Shown: positions 36,350-47,233 of the stretch, piece by piece
How the letters are laid out: every line of letters begins with the position of its first letter
How positions within the stretch are numbered: position 1 is the first letter of the stretch
Source of the DNA: Scenedesmus sp. ARA3
Taxonomy: Eukaryota > Chlorophyta > Chlorophyceae > Sphaeropleales > Scenedesmaceae
NCBI GenBank assembly: GCA_004335835.1
Contig: RWJK01001155.1
Span: 1-64,000 of the forward strand
DNA length: 64,000 nt
Reading direction: 5' to 3'
Made by a program: the position numbers and the translations under genes
Notes under the pieces: generated by a model
Seen by the model: only the letters and a program-made list of their open reading frames with translations
What the model was told of the DNA's origin: nothing
Database searches by the model: none

Positions 36350-36786
36350 CAGAGTGCATGAAGTGCTGTTGGCGACCTAGCCAGCTGCAGCACCCCTGTA
36401 ACCCCTGAAACCCGACGGATGTGCTGGATCCTCCGTTACATTCACGTCCGATGATGCTATGATGGCGTATAGTGTCAGCGACACGTGGGTCCGTTGGTGG
36501 TGTGAAGCACAGCGTGTGGACGAACTGCACAAACAGCACATTAGTTTGCACGAACAATAATAGAAACAGCGTGTTATGGACGTAAAACACATTCCAGCTT
36601 TGAATAACACAGCGGGTTGACTGGCAGGTTTAGCGAGATGCTGTGAGTGATGCCGTATCATGAGTTGGCAGGCGTGACGACGTGACTTTACGTTGGCGCT
36701 CCTGCGCCCCAGGCGTAAATTGCGCCGTTACCTCGTTCGTCGCACGTGATACTCCTGTTAGTGGTGCTTCCACAGTGGCTTTCACG
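36350..36786. promoter_or_regulatory. Divergent promoter shared by ATG4 and purple acid phosphatase
   Basis: The 437-base gap lies between the ATG codons of two outward-facing genes. CACGTG (G-box) occurs twice, at 36482-36487 and 36743-36748. No P1BS-type GNATATNC motif was found in it, so direct control by the nearby PSR1-like factor through that motif is not supported here. Confidence 0.45.
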
Positions 36787-39700
36787 ATGGCGGGCAGCAC
36801 GATCAATACCCTGTACTTTCTAGCTGTGTTGGTTGGCTTTGCCAGCGCTGCTAGGCTTCAGCCATCCCTAAGGATGGGCCCGATGTCAGAGGAACCCCAG
36901 TCAGGCTGCTCGCCCTCCCAGGTGATGTTGAGTGGAGTGCTCAACCAACTCCAACCCTGCTTGCAAAAGCTACCAGAACTAGCCATCGACCTTCCATGTT
37001 GACAGCAGCAGCCAGGGTTTCTCTGAGCTACTACAGCACTCTCTGAAACACCCGCTGTTGCTCAACTTTGCTTGGCTGTGCAGGTCCACATCGCACTTGG
37101 CAGGGATGCAACAGAAATGCATGTCAGCTGGAAGACAGCAAATGCAAAGTGAGCAATATGGCAACTGCGCTGGTTTTGGTAATCAATATCATCTCCAGCC
37201 TGGCAGGAGCGCAGATGCGCAGTTCTCTTGTGTCACCACGACAGCATCTTGTGGTTCAAGCCTGGCTGTTGTCGTGTGCAGTGCGCCTGCAGGCAGATGC
37301 TGCATGCTGAAGCTTTGGTGTCACCTAGGGTCTTATCACCACATGCTGGTTGTTGTTTTGTCCTGCAGCTGCCCCTCAGAGGTCACATTCAGGCAGGCGG
37401 GCTCTGGTGACGGTCAGCTGCTGCGAGCTGGTGCACCTGGAGTGTCCAACGCAGTCGGCTACTCATTCCTGCTGTCAGTGAGTGACTCGACAGCAGCCGG
37501 TGGCAACTGGGTTCTGGCAGTCACAGCAGCAGGTGAAGCACCACGATGCTGCACCTGGGCCCGTTGCTGTTGAATACTAGCAGAGCTATCAATGGGCTGG
37601 CGCAGCGTGCACTGGGCTTCCAGCAGCACGACCTGGACAGCACCAGAGGCTGCTGCCAACTGCTCATTTTCCAGCCGACCTCCCGCAGATGGACTGCACC
37701 CAAAAACTGCCGCACAAATTTGGGCATGGCCTGACCTTTGCTGCTGCTGCTGCTACTGCTGCAGGAGCGGGACATGTGCTCCGAGCCTGCAGCCTCCAAC
37801 GAGTTCATGCTGTATCTGCACAGGGCCAAAATGACAAACCTGGTGAGCTGGCAGGGCGCTTGGGAAGTCCACCACATGCAGGTCATGGCATGCAACAGCT
37901 GACTTTGTCTGAAGGAAAGCAGCGGCACGCATTGCATTAATCCACTGTATTGCACGTACCTTTGAGACCGCACGCTCTTTAACTCGAAAGCATTGTGCTG
38001 AAAACTTGGCCAGGCAGTCGTCCTGCAGCAATACCCTACAGCTCAACCCTGCTGTCGAATCCCCGCTGCCGCAGGTCCCCAGCTCAGAGTATGAGTACCA
38101 GGTGGCTGGCAGCAGCACGCTGCGCAGCCTGCGCTCCGGTGTGGAGCCGCACCCCGAGCACAGCTTCACCTTCCTGGCCTTTGGTGACATGGGCGATGCC
38201 GTGCATGCAGCAGCAAAGTCGCCAGGGTGAGTGCGGCAGCAGATAGCGCTGCTTGCAGCTGAACCGTGTTTCTGTTGGTGTGCAGGACTGGCAACTGTCA
38301 ACATGCATCTGCTGTTGGGACTGTGGACAGAAGGGCAGCAGGCCGGCATGAATTGCAATTGACAGCTGACACGCAGCTGCTGTCGTTTTTTCATCCTTCG
38401 CGTACCCTACTCCTCACACCCTGCACCTCCTTCCTGCCCTGCCGTGGATGCATGTGCTGCTTCTTGGTGCAGTGCTGCTGACACACTGGCACGCCTGCAG
38501 CAGGAGGTTGATGCTGAGCAGGACCCTGCCTCCCTCATCCTGCATGTCGGCGACATCAGCTATGCAAACGGTGACCCAGACATCTGGGACAGCTTTATGG
38601 ATGGCATCCAGCCCATTGCATCACGCGTGCCATACATGGTGGCTATCGGCAACCATGAGTATGGATACCGCAAAGGCAGCGGCAAGATGGTGGACCCCTC
38701 TGGAGCAGCGGGGCCTTACCAACCAAGCTGGGGTGAGCGGCGCTGTAGAGCTGCTGTGCCAGCAGCTGCACTGGCTTCGTTGCTGGGTCGGGAAGCAGCT
38801 GGGCGAATGCCTCTGGCCGTGTACCACTGCACTTGAGTCAGCGCCTAGATTTTGTGTGGCGTGGGTTGCATCTTCTGCCGTCAAGCTCATCACCTCCAGC
38901 CGTATCTGTGCTGCAGCAGTGCCGCAGCATCAGCGCTCATGCCTGAGCGGACTGCACTTGTTGCCGTGCTCAGCCGCCTGCTGCGCCTGTGCCACTGCTG
39001 CTGCTCCTGCAGGCAACTTTGGCCCTGACTCCAGGGGCGAGTGCGGAGTGATGACGGCGCGCCGCTTCCACATGCCACAACACCCCTCACAGGACGAATT
39101 GGAACAGCCTGCACCTGGTACACCTGCTGGTGCCAACGCTGGCGCTGGTGGTAATGCTGCTGGGGATGTGCGGCCGAACGCGCCGTTCTGGTACTCATTT
39201 GACTACGGCAGTGTGCACTTCACAGTGATCAGCACAGAGAACGACCTCAGCCCAAGCAGCAGCCAGTATGCCTGGCTGGAGAAGGACTTGGCAGCAGTGG
39301 ACAGGTGAGTAGCAGCAGCAGCAGCAGCAGCGGTGGCATGAACATGCTGTTGAGCAACGTTGGCTGCAGGAGGAGTAGATGGCTCAAATCGAGTATGCTG
39401 CCTCCTGCCTCAAGCACAGTGCCCTTTGCTTCGGAGCCCAGTGTTAACTATACAGCCTCAACGGTGCAACATCTACTGCTGTCACAGTAGTTGTTGGCTT
39501 TACGGCAAGCTGGTTGCGGGTATCTGCACCTGTGCATGCTGGAGATCGGCAAGCTGTCTGCAATGCGTTCACACCCCCTGGTTTTCTGAAGCGAGCCATG
39601 CTGAACGCGCATGGTGTCTGCTACTCCTTACCTCTGCAGGTGTGCCACACCCTGGCTGGTAGTGTTGCTGCACCGGCCCCTGTATGTTGTGTACCCACAC

Positions 39701-40198
39701 AAGTCAAACAGGGAGGTGGGTGCACACCTCCGCGCAAGCATTGAGGACCTGCTGCAGCAGCACAGGGTGGACCTCACGGTGGCTGGCCATGTGCACAGCT
39801 ACTACAGGACATGCCCAGTGTATGATGAGGCATGCATCCCTGGTTTTGACCAGGGCTCTGAAGACGGTGACGACTACTTCCACCACAGCAGCAGCAGCAG
39901 CAACAGGCGCAGCGGCAGCAGCAGCGGCAGTGAGTACGGCTGCGATGGCGATGGGAACTGCAAGCACGGCATTGTGCACTTCACAATTGGCTCGGCTGGC
40001 CACAAGCTGTCAGAGGTGGAGCGCGGGCAGGAGGAGTGGCTCGCTGCGAGTGTGCAGCGCTACGGGTTTGGGCGCTTCAGGGTGGAGGGCAGCGACAGGC
40101 TGGTTGCTGAGTATGTTGGCAGCGAGAGCGGCAGGGTGCTGGACTCTGTGGAGGTGCGGGCCACAGCTGAGCGGCAAGCAATGTGCCGCAAGGAGTAG
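36787..40198 (+). CDS. PAP: Secreted purple acid phosphatase (8 exons)
   Basis: Exons: 36787-36921, 37084-37148, 37369-37477, 37765-37842, 38075-38226, 38473-38732, 39013-39304, 39640-40198. They total 1650 bases, giving 549 residues. These di-metal phosphomonoesterases release phosphate from extracellular or vacuolar organic phosphate. The ATG at 36787 opens a signal peptide (MAGSTINTLYFLAVLVGFAS). A fibronectin-III-like N-terminal part leads to five metal-binding blocks: GDMG (Asp167), GDISYAN (Asp207, Tyr210), GNHE (Asn240, His241), LLH (His375) and GHVH (His414, His416). All expected ligands are present, so the enzyme should be active. Ser/Gly-rich segments (~285-315 and ~435-450) are lineage-specific insertions. 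A TGTAA pentamer lies about 470 bases downstream. It is divergent from ATG4. Confidence 0.95.
39311..39331 (+). repeat. (CAG)n just after a 5-prime splice site
   Basis: The run follows the donor of exon 7 of the purple acid phosphatase (ACAG|GTGAGTAGCAG). It is CAG on the gene strand, like the run after peroxidase exon 5. Confidence 0.75.
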
Positions 40199-40667
40199 GC
40201 GGTCCAGCTTCTCCTGGAAGGGAATGGTCGTGTTGTGTGTGCATGAGGGGAAAAGGCATGCCTGAGAGGGAAAATCATGCCTGAGTACACCGAGTGTCGT
40301 GGTTAATGGGTTGCGCCAGGCCCAAGGTGCAGGCAACCAGTGTGTGAAGTGCTGTGTTTTGTGTTGAGTGAGGATATGTGCGTGTTTAGGGCGCTGCACA
40401 GGTCTGGTGATTGTGTAGTATTGTGTTGGCATCTGTGTGGCAATTTGAACTTTGTTGAAATGGCGTCAGTGTGTGTCAGCTAGGTGAAGATGTAGGCTGC
40501 TGAGTGGTCATACAACCAGATCTTGAGTGACTACCACACTGAAGCAAGCATCTGCATCGATGCGCATGGTGCGTGATGCGCTTTCTGTACAGGTCATAGG
40601 TGCGCACTGTCTGCTGTGTATGATGAGGGTTTGGCATGGTGTACGTGTGATCATGCACAACCTGCAT

Positions 40668-40672
40668 GTAAT
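40668..40672 (+). terminator. Possible TGTAA polyadenylation signal of the phosphatase gene
   Basis: TGTAA is the usual polyadenylation pentamer of chlorophycean algae. This copy lies about 470 bases beyond the stop. The assignment is tentative because the pentamer is short. Confidence 0.35.
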
Positions 40673-41285
40673 GGCTGTCTTGCCTGCAAACAATCATGCG
40701 CAGCAAGCCGCCAGTACACATCCAACTAGTTTGTGTTGCGGAAAGGAGGGAAGTGAAGCATCAGGCAGGTAGCCTGCCCGGCAGCTGGCAGCTGCGCTGC
40801 AGCATTCCTCGTAGTGATGCTTCATTGGCATACCTGCACAACTTGTGCACCTACTCTGGTTTGTGCTGCACTTTGCAAGAAAAAAACACGGCCGCTGCTG
40901 TTCTGTGTGGAGTCTGGCAGAGGCTCATTCGTTTGTGTGATTGCATTCCAGCGAGAGTGAGGGTGTTTGCTGTTTTGGTTTAGAGTTGTGTCGTGTCTCA
41001 GCATGCTGAAGGGTTGCAGGTGTAGCCATACCTGCTTGCCATATTACCTCTGATGTTCAGCATATCTTGTGTGTGTTGCAGTTGCCACTCATGCGCACAC
41101 AGCATTTCTGGCCAGTTTTACGCCTGCAATTGTGGCGGGTGTGTGCCAGCACATTGGCGGTGCAGATGCTGTCTGCAGTGCTGACCAGGCTGTTCAAACC
41201 AGCGCTTCAAGTGTGCGGGGTTGTGTGGTACAACCTTACCTTGGTTCTTTGCAGTCTAGGAGCAGCACAGTTTTGTCAGATTACA

Positions 41286-41337
41286 GAAGTCTGCTGGCAG
41301 CCACCAACCGAAGTCTGCTGGCACCCACCAACCGAAG
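41286..41337. repeat. 24-bp tandem repeat
   Basis: Two copies of GAAGTCTGCTGGCA-CCACC with one difference, at 41286 and 41310, are followed by a partial third. Confidence 0.8.
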
Positions 41338-42388
41338 CGCCGCTGGCGTGCAGTGCGTCTATGAACTCAGTCTGTGTTGGCTGTGGGTATTTCAGCGCAG
41401 TTGCATGCTTGCCAGTAGCCAAAATGGTGTGCGGCAGCACCTGGCAAAACCACTCCTGCAGCAGGGAGGCTTTCATACATCACAGCAAGCGAGTGCAGTG
41501 GTGCGTTGGGGTTACTCGTGTGGCACCCTAGCGCTAGCCAGCTCGCAACAGCAGGGGCTGCAAGGCAGAGTCTGCCTATCATAGTATCTTGATCGGCAAT
41601 CATGATGGTGTGCATGCTGCTGCCATAGCACACAGACAGGCTCAGGGTGCAGCCGCAGGCCTGTGAGGCAGGTTCCCCAGTATTTTGAACATGTCTGCCG
41701 ACTGTGAGGGTGTTGTGCAGCAGACCCATGTGAGGTGCCATGCATAGTTCTGTCATGTGTACTATTACAGCTGCCACGGCTCATGAGAGCAGTAGCTGTG
41801 CTCTGCACCTTGCTACTGTGCCTGTCATTGGGAGGGTCTTGCTTGTTACATCAAAAGTGACAAGCAAGGCGGCAACCGTGCGGTGCTTGAGATGAGGTGG
41901 CATCACCAGGCCTGTCAAGGCCCATGTACCAACATGTTTGCATGTCACATGTCGTCCAGTGTAACATTCTGATGCCGTCCAGACACTGCGTTAATCGGCA
42001 GATGCAGTCCAGAGTACTATTATTAAAGTCTACTTCGCACAGATGTAGACTCTGCACATGGTGAAAAAGCACAATCACTCACCACACGCATGTGCAGTGC
42101 CATTTGGCAGCACGGCCAGCCGATTAGATGAACGTATCATGCTCCTGACACGCACTTCTATTGCGGGCCGCAAGCAGGCTGCAGCATCACCAGAGCTGCC
42201 CTTTTTGCGACCATGGCTAGAAGCGTTACCGCCATCTACGCCGCCATGTGACGCTAGCGTGCACAGGGGCGGCTCACATGCACGTAAACGCAGTGACTCT
42301 CTGTCAACACGTGCTGCCCGGATCCAGGCCTACTATAAGTATTAAATGCAACCGATTGACACTCGTGCGCGCCTGTTTGCTGGCCGCC

Positions 42389-44426
42389 TCAAGCTCTCCT
42401 CAGTACCTCGTACAGCAGGCACGACAGGAACAGGTCGCGCTGCTCTTGTGAGGGCGCCAGCACTCGCCGCAGCGCCTCAGTGTGCTGTTCAAGCTGCACA
42501 TCTTCACACACCTTCAACTGGCCAGCCTCAACACCTGAGGCCCGGCTGCTTGCAGGAACGACTGCAGCTGCATTGCGCTGATCTTGTTGCTGCTGCATTG
42601 CACGTGGGGGGCGCTGGCCTGACGCCACGGCACCCTCCAGCACAGCCACAGCAGGCCGTGCCGATCTGCCGCTGCCACCAGCACCTGCTGCAGCCGCTGC
42701 TGCTGCTGTGCTGCCTCGTCCGCCTGCTGAGGCAGCTACTGCCCCTTCTGCTGCTGCGGTTTGGTGGCTGCCAGCCCTAGGCCGCTCAGTAGACCAGCCA
42801 CATACATCTAGCCACTGCGGCTCTAGCTCAGGGTGAGTGGCACACAGCACAGCAACGCCAGCGCCCACACTGCAGCGGACTGCCGCAGCCGGCTGCACCC
42901 CTGCAACCCCATTGTGCAACATCCCCGGCTGCTGCTGTAGATGCTGCTGGTCTTTGTGTTGCTGCTGCTGCCTGCTGAGGTTCAAGCCATGCCGGTCTGG
43001 CAATGCGCTGTACGTTGCCAGCACCTGCACTCCTGGCAGGCTCGATACGTCCAGCTGCATGTCGTGTGTGACGAAAACCGGCCCACCATTGCTGTAGTCG
43101 TGGGTAAAGCACCAACTGCTGCTGCAGTTTTCCTGAAGAAGCGTGCTGCCCTGCTGCTGCTGCAGCTGCTGCGCCAGCGCTGGAGGCACAGCAAACTGCA
43201 CATCTGCAGCCACTGCTCCTGCTTCTGTCTGGTAGTCAAAGCCTGCAGGACACATGCAGGCAGCAGCACACACAGCATATTTGCAAGAATCGCGCCCATG
43301 GTTGCTACCTCTATGTTTTTGTAGCTCGTGGCGGCTCTCAACTTCCACTGCCGTTAATGGTCAAATTGTGCGATGTCTTGCCACCACACCTGGCTGCTGA
43401 TACAATCCTGGACGTCAGTTGCCGCCCTGCTGCTGCAGCCATCGCTATGCTGCGCGCACCTGGGTATGCTGCGCCACAGGCAATGCCAGGGAAGAACGCA
43501 AGCTCCCTGTCCCCTACCACCTGCAGGCGGCTGCCCTGCTCAAACTGCACGCGAGAGCTGGCATAGTAGGCGCCTGCACACAGCCCCAAGTAAGAGCCAC
43601 CAGCGCGCACAAAGCCTGCAGACAAAGAAAGAGAAGCAGCCAATCGAATTGAATAATTTTTTACTGAAGGCCCGACCCAGGGGCAAACATGCCTGATGGC
43701 CAAGCAGGATTAGGAGGCAGCAGCACTTGCAGGAAAGCACCCACGATGCAGGCATTGTGCTTGGTTATGAAGAATCGGACGATGATGCGGAGCGAGCTGC
43801 ACGAATGTGAACTTGGCACTGCTGCACAGCATGATAAAGGTGGTAGCACCGCCAGTGCTGTGGTGCAGCAGCACCTTGAATGATGCTGTTGCCTTTGCCG
43901 TTGAGCCTGTTGCAGTAGGGCAGGTCGGCACCGCCTGGCATCACCAGCAAAGCTGCTTCTGCTGTCCAGGATCCTTCAACCAGCTCAGCAGCAGTCAGTG
44001 TGGACACCTGTGGCAACATGAGCTGGTTCAGCGCAACTGGCAGCTGCGGCAGCACTCCACAGCACTGCATGGCATGCAGTGGGTTGGTTCAGTCACACTC
44101 TTGTCGGTGTGGCTTGATGCTGACCTCGTACTGCTCAGGTAGTAGCCGCTGCAGGCTTTCAAACGTGCTCCTGACGCTCCTCCAGCCAGCCCCTTCTCCT
44201 CTGCAGCATAGCAACCAGACTGCTGTTGAGTGTCAGACCGCTCAAGCAGGCACTGTTCAGGCGCGATACGGCAACTGGTGCTATCTTGGCACCTGTAAAC
44301 GTAAACGTGGCATCTTCCGGAGCTGGAAGCGTGGCATGGTAGGTGAGCTCTCAACATCGGCTTGCCGTTTCGACTGAGTTCACGCACGCACACGATTCGG
44401 CTTAGAGCGATCAGAGCTGAACTCAC
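42389..44426 (-). CDS. Biotin-protein-ligase N-terminal-like (BPL_N, amidotransferase-fold) protein (5 exons)
   Basis: Exons: 44426-44293, 44200-44125, 44007-43875, 43615-43460, 43242-42389. They give 450 residues. The model matches the N-terminal domain of eukaryotic biotin protein ligase. Visible blocks are HVYVYRGEGAGWRSVRST, ALLVMPGGADLPYCNRLNG, GSYLGLCAGAYYAS (Cys127 at the nucleophile elbow) and DRELAFFPGIACGAAYPG, then VAVLCATHPELEP. No biotin-ligase catalytic domain with GRGR-type motif follows, so ligase activity is not supported. The family is found alone in many eukaryotes and its role is unclear. Residues ~200-400 hold Gln- and Ala-rich low complexity. An internal ATG at 44357 is an alternative start. 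The last exon is long and could hide an intron. Confidence 0.85.
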
Positions 44427-46537
44427 GGTGGAAGAGCAACTTTACCATGTAGCAGGATGCACACTGCAATGTTGGAGTGCTTGTGAAAACCCTAATCCAC
44501 CCCTCAACCACCCAACAACCCAGTTCTTCTCCAACAATAGCAATCGCGCAGCCAGCATCATGCTGGCGTCAGGTATACCAGCGCGCCTGCCAGCGCAGTG
44601 CAAGCAGCAATATTGTCCCTCCACAACTTGTTCACCAGGTCCGCTGGGAGCCATCTCCCTTCAACCCCTGTTGCTGACACACCGAACAGCAGCACCCGCA
44701 ACATGGCACCGTAAGGCACTGCATTCTTCTGGCATGCAGCAACCGACACTTGCTGGACCCGAGCTGCGCTGTCTGCACACTGCAGCCTCATCATTGCTCA
44801 GCCAGCAGTCACAATGCCACCCAGCACACACGCAATGCAGCCCCCGTCCCTGCCTTGGCCGTGCAACTCGGGTGCGCATGCGCAGCATACAACAGGAGGC
44901 GCTGAGGGTGCCGCTGCACCAACAGCATATGAAGAGCGGCAGGGACCCAAACATGCTCACAAACCACAGCAATGAACACGTGTGTCATTGCAGGCAATTG
45001 GGTTGGCACAGGCCACTGCATGCACCATAGACATTCCAAACATGCAGAAGAATACCCACGAACCGCAACCCTTGCTGCTGCCAAAGCTCACAGGCCGATT
45101 GCGGCAGGCGCTCAGCGGACATGCTGGCACCATGTACTCGGCATCAGCCCAGCAACGCACTGCGAGGATGCTGGGTTTGCAGCATGCTCTGGGGTGCTGC
45201 ACGCTACTGCAAGCACACCACGCGCCGCTGCGCAGAACATACTTGCGGTGGCATGACTGATACAGCAGCAGAAGCTTGCACCTGGCAGTGTACACACCAC
45301 TGCGTGCAAGACGTTTGAAGCGTGCATGTGGCCCACAGCTGCAGCCGACACTGCTGAAACCACCCCACAGACACAGCAGCATCCACACAGCTGCAGCACC
45401 CACCCCTGAACATGCCACGCGGTGAACCCGGTGCTGCAGCCGGCTCTGCCGTACCATTCCCAACCACGTTCTGACGAGCCTCATGCATCACCAATGATAC
45501 GCGCAGGCAATGGAGTGCTGCAAGCTCTGTGAAGAACTGCCTGTGCTTCCACAGTAGCAAGCACAGGCAGTCTGCTGCCACAGCCACACACATGTAGCCA
45601 CCTCAGGCTGTGCCACAGCACGTGCCACGCCACAGCCCACACCCACCAGCAGACACACTTCCCCTAAAGCATGTTTATGTGTTGAGCCTGGCCCAGCCAA
45701 CAAGCTTGCCGTCCAAGAGACGGCGCGCAAGCAAGTGCCGCTTGCAAGCAAGTGCAACCTCCCTCTGCACTCAGCAGCATATGCTGCTCTCCCAAGTCCC
45801 TCGACATCACAAAAGAACAGCAAGACGAAGAGTTTTGCTGTCAGCAACACCGCACCGCGTCTTTGCGGCAGCACTGCACTGCTGACCCACAGCAGGGCAG
45901 CACTGCTGGCTTCCAATGCTTGTGCAATGCAGCAGCCTTCTGCAAAACGCAAACATATGCACACCCAGATGCAGCCGCACATGCTGCACGGCACACCCAC
46001 ACGCATGCACACACGCCCTACAAATGAAGCTCGTCGTCCCAGCCCTAACATCAGCATTGCTCAACAAATGACAGGACTCGCAAACCTTCATGGCATCATC
46101 AGCAAAGCATGCCAGCACAATAGGGAAGCTGCTGTCCTCTCCCTCTTGCTTTATATAACAACGCAAAGTGTCATCTTCTAGCTGTGACACAGTCAGTACA
46201 ACCACAGTATGACAGTGGCTTGGCAGCAGATAGGGGCTGCGCTGCAGCCCCCATCGCTGCCAACCTGTAACTGTACATTCATGCAGCGAGGCCGCTGCGT
46301 GCAAAACACAAGTGCTGCCGTGGCAGCGCACCACCACACCGGCACAGTCAACTCGCTGAGCCTGCAAGCAACAGGCGTCTTGCAGCCGAGCTGATGCTTG
46401 CCTCCTACACTAATGGCCCGCTGCGTTGCCGCCCCAGCGCTGACCTGGCACGCTGCTGCAGCTGCTGCTGCTTTACAACGCAGCACCCAGCCAGCTGCAG
46501 CTGCAACGCAACTTTCGCGGCTGCAGCTGCTGCCGCC
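44427..46537. other. Intergenic, 2.1 kb
   Basis: It holds the promoter of the BPL_N-family gene and the 3-prime flank of the PSR1-like gene. A TATATAA run occurs at about 46153-46159 and reads as a TATA box on either strand. A 16-base palindrome, AGCAGCATATGCTGCT, sits at about 45773-45788 and contains a P1BS-like GCATATGC. No gene was recognised. Confidence 0.45.
45777..45784. promoter_or_regulatory. P1BS-like GCATATGC inside a 16-base palindrome
   Basis: The octamer fits the plant PHR1 consensus GNATATNC. It is 1.35 kb upstream of the BPL_N-family gene and downstream of the PSR1-like gene. An eight-base match in 64 kb is expected by chance, so this is only a candidate. Confidence 0.2.
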
Positions 46538-47190
46538 TTACTGCTGGCCATCAGCGCTGTCACCTGACGGCCACTTGGTGATGTCAGGTGTCAGCAGCCG
46601 CTGCCGCTTGCCTGGGGGCTCCCCGGGGTCCCCCAACAGCCCCATGCCGCCTGCCTCATCGCCGCTGTCACGCAGCTCAGGAAAGCCCAGCAGCAGCTCA
46701 TGATCACTCAGCAGGTGGCCGCAGCTGCCAGGCAGCGTGCTCAGACCTGCTGCATCTGGATCCTGTTGCTGCTGCTGCTGCAGCGGCTGCTGGGGATGCT
46801 GCTGCTGAGGGTGCTGGTGCTGCGGCGGCTGGCTGCTGTGGGGTCTTGAGGGGCCGGCAGCTGCTGCGCTAGAGTTGCCCATGCCTGCGGCATGCGGCTG
46901 CTGTTGCTGCGGCAGCGCGTGCTGCTGCTGCTGCTGCAGAGGTGGCGCGCTGCTCGCCTGCTGCTGCTGTGGTTGCTGGTGTTGGTGCTGCTGCTGCTGT
47001 TGGGGCGCTCCCACTGCCAGTGGCTGCGCTGTCATTGCCTCGCTGACAACGCTGCCTGGTGGCGGCAGCGCGCCTGCGTTGAATGCTGCAGACATCTCTG
47101 GGATCTTGTGCGCCAGGCCCTCCTGCTCCATGAGCTTGTGGATGTAGCGCTGGTGCACCTCCAAGCTGTGCTGCAGCTGGCGCTGGGTCT

Positions 47191-47233
<43 letters not shown>

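Larger units (their letters stand above)
40199..42388. other. Intergenic, 2.2 kb between convergent genes
   Basis: It contains the 3-prime ends of the phosphatase (plus) and the BPL_N-family gene (minus). A minus-strand TGTAA lies at about 41846-41850. A frame of 171 codons at 41069-41584 has no recognisable domain or splice partner and is probably fortuitous. Confidence 0.5.

Noticed and set aside
41069..41584. 171-codon plus-strand frame downstream of the phosphatase
   Set aside because: No domain, no splice partners and ordinary composition; it lies in the 3-prime flank of two convergent genes.
44558..44794. Minus-strand frame ending LVNKLWRDNIAACTALAGAL
   Set aside because: It looks protein-like over a short stretch, but no start context, splice site or family match supports it.
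45952..46210. Minus-strand frame DTLRCYIKQEGEDSSFPIV near a TATATAA run
   Set aside because: The frame overlaps the TATA-like run itself and leads to Cys-rich nonsense; no downstream exon was found.
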